Source: JBCBEX01 sp039027055 | Lineage (GTDB): Bacteria; Bacteroidota; Rhodothermia; Rhodothermales; Rubricoccaceae | DNA: 8,357 bases | Assembly (NCBI GenBank): GCA_039027055.1 | Contig: JBCCLD010000208.1 | Location: 1 to 8,357, forward strand | Reading direction: 5' to 3' | In this document: positions 1 to 5,591 of the stretch, one piece after another | Layout of the letters: each line of letters opens with the position of its first letter | Numbering within the stretch: position 1 is the first letter of the stretch | Made by a program: the position numbers and the translations under genes | Notes under the pieces: model-generated | Told to the model about the DNA's origin: nothing | Database searches by the model: none | What the model saw: the letters and a program-made list of their open reading frames with translations, nothing else

Positions 1-393
1 GTCGGCTTCGTGCTGGGCGTGCCGAGCGCGCTCAACCTGACGTTCTTCGCCAACCAGGACTTCGTGTGGGGCGTGGCGCTGATGCTCTCAGGCGCGTTCG
101 TGGCGTTCGCGGTGGTGCGCTACGGCCCCGACCGCCTGCGCTCCGAGCTCGCCGTGCCGTCCGACTGGCGCATCCCCAGCGTGTGGAGCGTGATGATGCG
201 TTACGTCGTGCCGCTGCAGGCCGTCGTGCTGCTCGGCTGGTGGCTCTGGCAGGCCGCGACGGCCTACTCGGAGAACTGGCTCAACCCGCTCGAACCCTAC
301 AGCGCGATGACGTGCCTGCTCCAGTGGGGCGTCGTGCTCGCGCTGTTCATCGCCGCCAACCGCTGGCTCGCGCGGCGAAGCCTAGGAACGTAG
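1..393 (+). CDS. Sodium-dependent solute symporter (NSS/SNF family), C-terminal part
   Basis: This is the last 130 codons of a membrane transporter; the 5' end lies outside the window and the frame is open from base 1. The segment around residues 6-24 (GVPSALNLTFFANQDFVWG) is the type of loop seen in bacterial neurotransmitter:sodium symporter homologues before one of the last helices. Hydrophobic segments at about residues 22-40, 62-85 and 102-120 are likely the final transmembrane helices, and the protein ends in a short basic tail (NRWLARRSLGT). Family members use the sodium gradient to import amino acids or related small molecules across the inner membrane; the substrate cannot be read from this part. 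It converges on the DUF5615 gene, whose end lies 33 bp away. Several sodium-coupled permease families have similar tails, so the family is confident but not certain. Confidence 0.8.
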   Translation, partial: VGFVLGVPSALNLTFFANQDFVWGVALMLSGAFVAFAVVRYGPDRLRSELAVPSDWRIPSVWSVMMRYVVPLQAVVLLGWWLWQAATAYSENWLNPLEPYSAMTCLLQWGVVLALFIAANRWLARRSLGT

Positions 394-426
394 CTCGAAG
401 ACTGGCTGTAGCCGATGCCTTTCGTT

Positions 427-804
427 CTACTGCCGCAGCCGCATCTTGACCGTGCTTTCGGTATGTTCGGCGATGAGGATGAACGGCGGCGTCACCTCGA
501 TCTCGCTGTCCAGAACTGCCTGAAGCGCAGCGATGGTGGTTGCCGCACTGATGTGACCAGGCCGCAGATAAAGGATGCCATGATAGGGTTGCTGCTGAGC
601 GACCGCGAGCCGTCCGAAGTCTCGGTCTTGGGTGACGACGACACGCTGCTCGGAGGCCGCGCGATAAAGAATTACCAGGTCGGTAGCGCCGATCAGCCCG
701 TCGGTTTTGACATCAAGCACATCGAAGCCCTCTCCCTGCAGCCAGGCCACCACGTCCGGGTGGAGGTTCTCGTCGGCGAGTAGCTTGGTCTCCCGAAGCG
801 TCAT
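427..804 (-). CDS. DUF5615 PIN-like protein (probable toxin of a DUF433/DUF5615 pair)
   Basis: The protein has 125 residues and starts with ATG at 804, only 6 bp after the DUF433 stop, so the two are almost surely co-transcribed and translationally coupled. The N-terminus KLLADENLHPDVVAWL (residues 7-22) and the central RVVVTQDRDFGRLA (54-67) are the hallmark stretches of DUF5615, a Mut7-C/PIN-like fold. Acidic residues D11, E12, D42, D60 and D62 are placed like the metal-binding carboxylates of PIN nucleases. By family knowledge this suggests a VapC-like RNase toxin, but members are poorly tested and activity is inferred. The length is normal for the family and the frame is intact, including the acidic set, so it is not visibly degraded. 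Its 3' end converges on the symporter gene. Confidence 0.85.
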   Translation of the reverse strand: MTLRETKLLADENLHPDVVAWLQGEGFDVLDVKTDGLIGATDLVILYRAASEQRVVVTQDRDFGRLAVAQQQPYHGILYLRPGHISAATTIAALQAVLDSEIEVTPPFILIAEHTESTVKMRLRQ

Positions 805-810
805 GCCCGG

Positions 811-1041
811 CTACGCGGCCAACGGGGTCGTTACGACGACTTCATGCTCGATCTGATAGGCGGCGAAGCGGAGCGCTTGCTCTACGTCTTCAGCGGCGAG
901 GTGCGGGTATGCCTCCACGATCGAGGCCACCGTCCCGCCTGAAGCCACGAGTTCGAGCAGAAGGCCCACGCTCAAGCGTGTACCTTTCACGACAGGCTTC
1001 CCGCCGAGGATCGCTGGGTCGGAGACGATGCGGTCAAACAT
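811..1041 (-). CDS. DUF433 protein (probable antitoxin)
   Basis: This is a 76-residue protein. The core ILGGKPVVKGTRLSV (residues 11-25), followed by LLLELVASGGTVASIVEAYPHLAAEDVEQAL, is the classic DUF433 (VapB-like, winged-helix-type) signature. The frame stays open upstream to 1143, but the extra 34 residues (rich in R, P, T) do not resemble the family. The ATG at 1041 gives the standard opening MFDRIVSDPAILGG and follows a pyrimidine-rich stretch, so it was chosen. The gene lies 6 bp ahead of the DUF5615 gene. DUF433 proteins are usually encoded just upstream of DUF5615 PIN-like proteins and are thought to bind DNA and neutralise the partner; that role is inferred here. As in other such modules, autoregulation is likely but no clear operator was identified. 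Confidence 0.85.
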   Translation of the reverse strand: MFDRIVSDPAILGGKPVVKGTRLSVGLLLELVASGGTVASIVEAYPHLAAEDVEQALRFAAYQIEHEVVVTTPLAA

Positions 1042-1088
1042 CTGAGCAGAAGGACGTGCGATCGTTGTGTGCGATGTAACACAGTAGT

Positions 1089-1109
1089 AAACCCGAGGCG
1101 TCGGGGTTT
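1089..1109. terminator. Possible bidirectional hairpin between the response regulator and DUF433 genes
   Basis: AAACCC at 1089-1094 pairs with GGGTTT at 1104-1109. The stem continues with GA/TC around a GGCG loop if G1103 is bulged out, giving 8 bp in all. A and T runs on the outer edges are short (three bases), so it is at best a weak intrinsic terminator. It lies 56 bp past the response regulator stop and 48 bp before the DUF433 start, where a terminator would be expected. The function is inferred. Confidence 0.3.
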
Positions 1110-1164
1110 GATCCTCTGGCCGGGTCGGTTGCCTCTCTCGCACACGTTCACACGGCGCAGCGAT

Positions 1165-1848
1165 TCACGGCACGTACTTGTAGCCCACGCCGTGCACGGT
1201 GAGCAGATGCCGAGGCCGTGCCGGGTCGGGTTCGAGCTTCTGGCGGAGCTTCAGGATGAAGTTGTCCACGGTGCGCGTCGTCGGGAGGTCGTCGCCGTCG
1301 TAGCCCCAGACGTCGGTGAGGAGTTGGTCGCGCGAGACCGGCTCGGAGGGACGCGTGTGGAAGTAGCGTAGCACCTCGAACTCCAGGTGCGTGAGCGTCG
1401 CCGGGCCGCCGTCGAGCGTGGCCTCGTAGGTGTGGAAATCGACGTGCAGCCGCCCGACGGTGGCCTGGTCGCTCACCTCGGTGGGGGCACCGCGGCGGAG
1501 GACGGCCTTCACGCGGGCGAGCAGCTCGCGGAGGCTGAACGGCTTCACCACGTAGTCGTCGGCGCCGTATTCCAGCCCGCGCACCTTGTCGAGTTCCTGC
1601 CCCTTGGCGGTGAGCATGATGATCGGCGTCGTGACGCCCTCGGCGCGGGCGGTGCGGCACACGTCGAAGCCCGAGCGGACGGGCATCATCACGTCGAGGA
1701 GGCAGAGGTCGTAGCGCTTGTCACGAAGGGCCGCGAGGCCTGCCTCGCCGTCGGGGGCCGTGTCCACGTCGTAGCCCTCAAACTCGAGGTTGTCGCGCAG
1801 CCCGTCGCGCATGGCCGGTTCGTCTTCGACGATGAGGATGTGGGGCAT
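1165..1848 (-). CDS. OmpR/PhoB-family DNA-binding response regulator
   Basis: The protein has 227 residues, normal for the family, and starts with ATG at 1848. The receiver domain (about 1-118) shows the acidic pair E8/D9, phospho-acceptor D52 in LCLLDVMMP, T80 in IIMLTA and K102 in VVKPF. All switch residues are present, so it should be phosphorylated. The C-terminal winged helix (about 130-227) has LTHLEFEVLRYF, then VSRDQLLTDVWG, then the recognition-helix region TTRTVDNFILKLRQKLE, and ends GVGYKYVP as OmpR/PhoB proteins do. It binds DNA, usually as a dimer on direct repeats spaced 10-11 bp. It follows the kinase gene on the same strand after a 136-bp gap that holds a repeat pair. Its partner is almost certainly that kinase; target genes are unknown, and candidate sites are listed separately. 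The sequence does not assign it to a named regulator such as PhoB or KdpE. Confidence 0.95.
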   Translation of the reverse strand: MPHILIVEDEPAMRDGLRDNLEFEGYDVDTAPDGEAGLAALRDKRYDLCLLDVMMPVRSGFDVCRTARAEGVTTPIIMLTAKGQELDKVRGLEYGADDYVVKPFSLRELLARVKAVLRRGAPTEVSDQATVGRLHVDFHTYEATLDGGPATLTHLEFEVLRYFHTRPSEPVSRDQLLTDVWGYDGDDLPTTRTVDNFILKLRQKLEPDPARPRHLLTVHGVGYKYVP

Positions 1849-1894
1849 GAGGGTCAGCAGTCGATTCCTCAGGTCTAGCTCAGTTTCTCGCCTG

Positions 1895-1962
1895 TGTCAT
1901 GCTGAACTCGGTTCAGCATCTCAACGAGCGTGGCTAGATCCTGAATCAAGTTCAGGATGACA
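1895..1962. repeat. Inverted pair of REP/BIME-like palindromic repeats
   Basis: Two related 28-bp units face each other, at 1895-1922 and on the complement at 1962-1935, separated by 12 bp. Each begins TGTCAT on its outer edge and folds into a hairpin. In the first, ATGCTGAAC pairs with GTTCAGCAT around TCG; in the second, ATCCTGAA pairs with TTCAGGAT around TCAAG. By eye 23 of 28 positions agree. Two of the five differences (G/C at position 7, C/G at position 23) are compensatory and keep the stem. The outer TGTCAT/ATGACA ends let the whole pair fold into one larger structure. Such units are dispersed intergenic repeats in many bacteria and are often linked to RAYT transposases. Here they sit between the kinase and regulator genes and could affect read-through or mRNA stability (inference). 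Confidence 0.75.
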
Positions 1963-1984
1963 AGAAAGCAGGAAGGGAGATGGA

Positions 1985-3676
1985 TCAGGCAGGTTGATCG
2001 CTCGCCACTGGCAAAAGCAACCGGAAGCGGGCGCCGTCGCCGGGGGCGCTGTGGAGGTCGATGCGGCCGCCGTGGGCCTCGGCGATGCGGGCGACGAGGG
2101 CGAGGCCGAGGCCCGTGCCCTTCGTCTCGTGGACGAGGTCGTCCCGGGCGTCGTCGCCAACGCGAAAGAACGGTTCGAAGACCTGGCGCTGGTGCGACGC
2201 CGCGATGCCAGGGCCGTCGTCCTCGACCTCCACGTAGGCTTGCGCCTTTCGGCTCCCGTTGCGATAGACACCCGTGCGAATGGCGACGCGGCGCGCATCC
2301 GGGTGCGGCCGGCTGTATTTCAACGCGTTGTCCACAAGGTTGACAAGTGCTTCGGTGAGCGCCTCCGCGTCGGCCTCCACGGTGGGTATGGTGTGGACAA
2401 AGTCCGTCTCGATGGTGAATCCGTCGCGTTCGGCAGGTAGGGCGAAGCGGGCGGTCACGTCGCGGGCGAGTGCGTTGAGGTCGGTCGGCGCCAGCTCGAA
2501 GCGCTCGCGGCCCGCCTCGATGCGGGAGAAGTTGAGCAGCGTGTCGATGAGGCGGCTCAGGCGCTCGCTCTCCCGGGCGATCACGCCGAGGTATTCGGGC
2601 CGGCGCGTGTCCGGCACGCGGCCCGCTTCGAGCGTCTCGGCGTACATCCGGATAAGCGCCAGCGGCGTGCGCAGCTCATGCGACACGTTCGAGACGAGGC
2701 GGGCGCGCACCCGGGCGAGTTCGATCTCCTGTGCCACGCTCCGGTAGGCGAACACGGCCGCGCCGAGCAGCAGCACGCCGAGCAGTCCGATCACGATGAG
2801 GTTGCGTCGGAACCGCCGCTCCAGCGCCGCGCCGATGCCCTCGCCCGGGATGCCGATGCCCACCGTGTGCGCCGGGAGAATCCACAAGCGATTGCGGGCG
2901 ATGTCGGCCACGGGAGCGTCTGCAGCGGTGCTGTCCGCCGAAGTGCCGAACCCCAACCGACTGTCCAGCGGCGAGGCCTCGGGAGCCGCGTCCGGCGGCG
3001 CGTTGGCGTCCCGCATCCCGGTAGTACGGTAGAGCACCGTCCCAGCCGTGTCGGCAACGCTGAGCACGAACGTGCCCCGTCCCACCGTCGCCATTTTGGG
3101 GCCGAGGACCTCGCTGACGAACGTCGGTACGTCAAGGACGAAGCCCGCGACGTAGGGTGGCTCGCCGAGGGCCGGCAGCGGGGCGCTGGCGACGAAGGCG
3201 AGCGCGATGCGGTCCATCCGCGCGGTCGAACCGTCCACCCAGAGCGTGCTGGGGGCGAGTTGGCGGTAGCCGACGTCGTAGCGGTTGAGGAGACGCTGCA
3301 CGAACGCCTGGTTGAAGGGAGGCGCGGCGTCGGCGTCGGCCCCGATAGCGGTGACGCGCTGGAGCGTGGTGTCGACGATGAAGGCCCCCACGAGCGCATC
3401 ATCGCGGGCGAGGGCGCTGTCGAGGGCCGCCTCCATCGGACGGCCGTCGAGCTGCGCCTGCTGGAGGTCGCCGACGAGGCCCTGCGCCCAGCCGTCGGTG
3501 ACGGTGAAGGCGTACTGGTTGACCGAGAACAGCAGGTCGTCGAGCTGCTGCGTGTAGATCGACTCCAGGAGTTCCTCGTTGGCGCTGAGCGCGTTGGCCT
3601 CGTATGCCACATAGCCGAGCGTCGGCACGAGCACGAGTGCCAGCAGGGTCAGCCCGATGCGGTGGTGCGCACGCAC
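1985..3676 (-). CDS. Membrane-bound sensor histidine kinase
   Basis: The protein has 563 residues from a GTG at 3676. The frame is open up to a TTG at 3805, but the extra 43 residues are basic, low in information and overlap a repeat array. Starting at GTG gives a short basic n-region followed at once by a membrane helix, and follows a pyrimidine-rich leader, so it was preferred; no in-frame ATG exists before the kinase's own residue 82. Layout: TM1 at about 8-25, a periplasmic sensor region at about 26-290 with no family I recognise, and TM2 at about 293-311. HisKA has SHELRTP at 332-338 (phospho-acceptor His333). HATPase_c has VDNALKYS with N450, DDGPGI at 486-491, VFEPFFRV at 499-506 and GTGLGLAL at 520-527. 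No HAMP domain is obvious; the helix after TM2 (about 20 residues) leads straight into HisKA. It should autophosphorylate and pass the phosphate to the downstream regulator. The signal is unknown. Confidence 0.9.
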   Translation of the reverse strand: MRAHHRIGLTLLALVLVPTLGYVAYEANALSANEELLESIYTQQLDDLLFSVNQYAFTVTDGWAQGLVGDLQQAQLDGRPMEAALDSALARDDALVGAFIVDTTLQRVTAIGADADAAPPFNQAFVQRLLNRYDVGYRQLAPSTLWVDGSTARMDRIALAFVASAPLPALGEPPYVAGFVLDVPTFVSEVLGPKMATVGRGTFVLSVADTAGTVLYRTTGMRDANAPPDAAPEASPLDSRLGFGTSADSTAADAPVADIARNRLWILPAHTVGIGIPGEGIGAALERRFRRNLIVIGLLGVLLLGAAVFAYRSVAQEIELARVRARLVSNVSHELRTPLALIRMYAETLEAGRVPDTRRPEYLGVIARESERLSRLIDTLLNFSRIEAGRERFELAPTDLNALARDVTARFALPAERDGFTIETDFVHTIPTVEADAEALTEALVNLVDNALKYSRPHPDARRVAIRTGVYRNGSRKAQAYVEVEDDGPGIAASHQRQVFEPFFRVGDDARDDLVHETKGTGLGLALVARIAEAHGGRIDLHSAPGDGARFRLLLPVASDQPA

Positions 3677-3751
3677 GCTTTTGAGGGAGGAACGACGAGG
3701 GGGAGCAAACGATAGACGGGCCGCACGAGCGCGCCCAGACTGCGACGCGGC

Positions 3752-3757
3752 AGTATA
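3752..3757 (-). promoter_or_regulatory. Possible -10 element for the kinase gene
   Basis: On the minus strand TATACT (one change from TATAAT) lies about 76 bp upstream of the kinase GTG. The position 17 bp further upstream reads ACACCC, which is not a -35. The direct-repeat array 3779-3817 begins about 21 bp upstream of this hexamer, an arrangement that would suit an activator-dependent promoter. This rests on a single hexamer and position, so it is a weak call. Confidence 0.25.
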
Positions 3758-3778
3758 CGCGGCCCTAGCTTTCCGGGT

Positions 3779-3817
3779 GTCACCGCGCGTCACGCACCGC
3801 GTCAACGTTTGTCAACG
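3779..3817. promoter_or_regulatory. Array of four GTCA-type direct repeats; candidate regulator binding site
   Basis: Four similar heptamers occur in the same orientation: GTCACCG at 3779, GTCACGC at 3789, GTCAACG at 3801 and GTCAACG at 3811. The starts are spaced 10, 12 and 10 bp apart, so the repeats lie on one face of the helix as two pairs. This architecture is typical of sites for OmpR/PhoB-type regulators. The array lies between the divergent kinase gene and the small membrane-protein gene, so autoregulation of the two-component system is a natural hypothesis. No consensus for this regulator is known to me; the call rests on spacing and place. Confidence 0.4.
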
Positions 3818-3922
3818 GTATAGGCGGCCGTGTCGCTGTGGCGCCGCGCAGCGGTGCTACCATGTTTTAGGCTTCGCTGCCTCGCCCTTTCCCCGTCTCT
3901 CCCTTTTTCCGCGCCTCCCGGC

Positions 3923-4198
3923 ATGTCCTCGCTGCTGCGTCGTCTATTCCTCGTCAGCCTCGTGCTCACGTTCGGGTCGTTGGTGCTGATGCTCCTGGAC
4001 ATCGTGCTGGGCGTGCAGGTGCCTGTAGTACGGCGCTATCTCCCCTACGGCCTCGCCGTCGGCATGATCGTCCTGCTCACCGTCTACGTCGGCCACGTCG
4101 GCAAGCCCGACGACCCTAGCAAGCGCATGGAGAGGCAGGACCAGGAAGAGGGCGACCACACGGCCCCAGACACGCTGGAGCCACCGCGAGAGTCGTGA
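3923..4198 (+). CDS. Small two-pass membrane protein of unknown function
   Basis: The protein has 91 residues. ATG at 3923 was chosen over a GTG at 3830, because it follows the pyrimidine-rich leader and gives a compact protein opening MSSLLRRLFL with a membrane helix directly after. TM1 spans about residues 8-29 and TM2 about 41-59. A loop with VPVVRRYLPYG joins them. Residues 60-91 form a charged, mostly acidic tail (RQDQEEGDHTAPDTLEPPRES) with no hydrophobic stretch. By the positive-inside rule, with RR at 6-7 and RR at 37-38, the topology is ambiguous. I recognise no family. It is divergent from the kinase gene and shares the 3779-3817 region with it, so it could be a target of that system. 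Its stop overlaps the next small frame by 4 bp (GTGA). Confidence 0.6.
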   Translation: MSSLLRRLFLVSLVLTFGSLVLMLLDIVLGVQVPVVRRYLPYGLAVGMIVLLTVYVGHVGKPDDPSKRMERQDQEEGDHTAPDTLEPPRES

Positions 4199-4401
4199 CG
4201 AACGCGGAGCCACGACGACCGGACACTCCACCCTTCGAACTTCCCCTGCGACTCGCCGACCGGATCTGCTACCGGATGGAGCGCCTGCTTGCGCACATCG
4301 CGCTCCGGCGAGAGCTGCGGCCCGTCGGCGTGGACGTGCCGCGGCAAGCGCCGACACCGCGGTGTTGCAGTGAAGCCATGTCGCAGGAGCACGCCGTCTG
4401 A
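4195..4401 (+). CDS. Small hypothetical protein, doubtful
   Basis: This is a possible 68-residue protein whose GTG start overlaps the stop of the preceding membrane-protein gene in a GTGA arrangement, the classic geometry for translational coupling. The middle (ELPLRLADRICYRMERLLAHIALRRELRPV, about residues 15-44) could form a basic amphipathic helix. The rest is rich in proline and arginine. Against it: the start is GTG, the region is so GC-rich that frames stay open by chance, and no family resemblance is seen. The phosphorylase leader begins straight after it. It is kept as a candidate because 4413 to 4198 would otherwise be unexplained and the overlap is exact. Confidence 0.3.
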   Translation: MTNAEPRRPDTPPFELPLRLADRICYRMERLLAHIALRRELRPVGVDVPRQAPTPRCCSEAMSQEHAV

Positions 4402-4454
4402 CTTGGCCTACCTTGTCCCCGTTTCCCCGGCTCATCCGCTCCCCGTCTCCTGCC

Positions 4455-5273
4455 GTGTCTGACCTCGCTGCTGCTGTTGCCGCTGTCCGTGCTCACACCG
4501 ATGCGACGCCGTCGATGGCGCTCGTGCTTGGGTCGGGGCTGGGGGCGCTCGCCGAAAGCGCTGAGGACGTGGTGGTAATCCCAACGACGGAGATCCCCGG
4601 CTACCCACACTCGACCGTGAAAGGGCACGCCGGGCGGCTCGTCTTCGGGACGCTCGAAGGGCAATCGGTGCTCTTTGTGCAGGGCCGCGTCCATGCCTAC
4701 GAGGGGCACCCCGCCTCGACGCTCGCCTTTCCGGTGCGGCTCGCCCATGCGCTCGGCGCGCGCGACCTCGTGCTCACCAACGCCGCCGGCGGCATCGACC
4801 CGCGCTTCGTGCCGGGGACGCTGATGCTCATCACGGACCACATCAACCTCGCTTTCACCAGCCCGATGACGGGGCCGGTCCGCGAGAGCGAGCCCCGCTG
4901 GCCTGACCTCGTGGAGCCCTTCAACGCCGCGTGGACGGACCGCGCCGAGGCGCTCGCGCTCCAGCAAGGCCTTGCCGTGCAACGCGGCATCTACCTCTGG
5001 ACACTCGGGCCGAGCTACGAGACGCCCGCCGAGATCCGCGCCTTCCGCCACCTCGGCGCGGACGCCGTTGGCATGAGCACGGTCCCCGAAGCCATCCAGG
5101 CCGCCGCGCTCGGCATGCGCACGCTCGGCATCTCGACGATCACCAACCTCGCTGCCGGGCTCCATGCGACGCCGCTCAACCACGAGGAGGTCATGGAGGT
5201 CGGGAAACAAGTCCGCACGCGGCTCACGGCGTGGCTACGCGCTATCGTGCGCGACCAAGGGTCGGCTGTGTAG
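4455..5273 (+). CDS. punA: Purine nucleoside phosphorylase, trimeric (6-oxopurine) class
   Basis: The protein has 272 residues. It splits inosine, guanosine and their deoxy forms with phosphate into base and (deoxy)ribose 1-phosphate, for purine salvage in the cytoplasm. GTG at 4455 was chosen over a TTG at 4413: it gives the usual family length and starts MSDLAAAVAAVRAH, whereas the longer form adds a proline-rich stretch that reads as untranslated leader. Visible motifs are VLGSGLG (24-30, phosphate Ser27), GRVHAYEGH (77-85, Arg78 and His80), NAAGG (109-113), GPSYETPAEIR (185-195, Glu189), GADAVGMSTVPE (201-212, Ser208) and STITNLAAG (227-235, Asn231). Asn at the purine-binding position fits 6-oxopurine use rather than methylthioadenosine, by analogy with the human enzyme. 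All expected residues are present. It is probably expressed on its own leader rather than only with the upstream small genes. Confidence 0.95.
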   Translation: MSDLAAAVAAVRAHTDATPSMALVLGSGLGALAESAEDVVVIPTTEIPGYPHSTVKGHAGRLVFGTLEGQSVLFVQGRVHAYEGHPASTLAFPVRLAHALGARDLVLTNAAGGIDPRFVPGTLMLITDHINLAFTSPMTGPVRESEPRWPDLVEPFNAAWTDRAEALALQQGLAVQRGIYLWTLGPSYETPAEIRAFRHLGADAVGMSTVPEAIQAAALGMRTLGISTITNLAAGLHATPLNHEEVMEVGKQVRTRLTAWLRAIVRDQGSAV

Positions 5274-5350
5274 CCTAGGCCACAGCAGGGTATGGCAGGT
5301 GAGGCGAGGCAGAAATTTCGCCCCTCCATCACGTTAGGGTGGCCACAGGG

Positions 5351-5422
5351 CCGGTCGCTGTCCGCTAGCGCAGCACGATCGTGACGAAACCCAGTGGAGA
5401 CGGCAAAGTGGACAGCGGCCGG
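5351..5422. repeat. Long imperfect inverted repeat (13-bp stem)
   Basis: CCGGTCGCTGTCC at 5351-5363 pairs with GGACAGCGGCCGG at 5410-5422 with a single T/G mismatch, which is a wobble pair in RNA. The 46-base loop contains a second perfect palindrome, CACGATCGTG at 5374-5383. It has no T tract after it, so it is not an intrinsic terminator on the plus strand. It may be a structured RNA leader or a protein site; the role is unknown. Confidence 0.5.
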
Positions 5423-5429
5423 TTCGCTC

Positions 5430-5448
5430 TAATGTTATCTTAATGTTA
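5430..5448. promoter_or_regulatory. TAATGTTA tandem repeat; candidate PhoB/OmpR-type box
   Basis: TAATGTTA occurs at 5430-5437 and again at 5441-5448, exact 8-bp copies with a 3-bp spacer (TCT), so the period is 11 bp. Two 8-bp direct repeats with 3-bp spacers are the layout of Pho boxes and of other sites for OmpR-family regulators. The patch is AT-rich in a GC-rich surrounding. It lies about 145 bp upstream of the protease start. The assignment rests on architecture alone. Confidence 0.4.
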
Positions 5449-5534
5449 CCAAGCATGACAGACGGGTGCTCGCGCCCTTAAACGGGACGGTCCTTGTCAA
5501 GCAGAGACGAAGGCACTAGTCATCGGGCGGTAGC

Positions 5535-5570
5535 GTGTGCCACACGTAGCCCGTGTGCCACACGTAGCCG
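5535..5570. repeat. 18-bp tandem repeat of palindromes upstream of the protease
   Basis: GTGTGCCACACGTAGCCC at 5535-5552 is followed directly by the same 18 bases with only the last changed to G (5553-5570). Each copy contains the perfect palindrome GTGTG-C-CACAC. A remnant of the unit's end (GTAGC) precedes the first copy. The array ends 21 bp before the protease ATG, so it would lie in the promoter or the 5' untranslated leader. Confidence 0.7.
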
Positions 5571-5591
5571 CTCTCACCTACGAGGTTCGCC

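Larger units (their letters stand above)
5274..5591. other. Non-coding region before the protease gene, rich in repeats
   Basis: These 318 bp hold no convincing gene. In order they contain a weak hairpin just after the phosphorylase stop, without a T tract; a 13-bp stem (5351-5363 with 5410-5422); a pair of TAATGTTA direct repeats in an AT-rich patch (5430-5448); and an 18-bp tandem repeat (5535-5570). The last ends 21 bp before the protease ATG. Such density suggests a controlled promoter and leader for the protease, but no clear -10/-35 pair was found. Confidence 0.6.

Noticed and set aside
1042..1143. N-terminal extension of DUF433 to 1143
   Set aside because: The added 34 residues do not match the family, while the ATG at 1041 gives the standard family start.
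2678..3715. 345-codon open frame on the plus strand, antisense to the kinase
   Set aside because: Rich in R, G, E, A and V with no domain pattern. It is an expected by-product of very high GC at third codon positions in the real kinase gene.
3677..3805. N-terminal extension of the kinase to the TTG at 3805
   Set aside because: The 43 added residues are basic and non-hydrophobic, would make the GTCA array partly coding, and precede a better-placed GTG with a typical leader.
4269..5210. 313-codon frame on the minus strand, antisense to the phosphorylase
   Set aside because: The phosphorylase on the other strand has all its motifs; the antisense product is arginine- and glutamate-rich without family resemblance.
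5300..5327. GGCGA...TCGCC hairpin after the phosphorylase as a rho-independent terminator
   Set aside because: Only five clean base pairs and no following T run.
5535..5570. The two 18-bp tandem units as a minimal CRISPR array
   Set aside because: The units abut without spacers and no cas genes are nearby.
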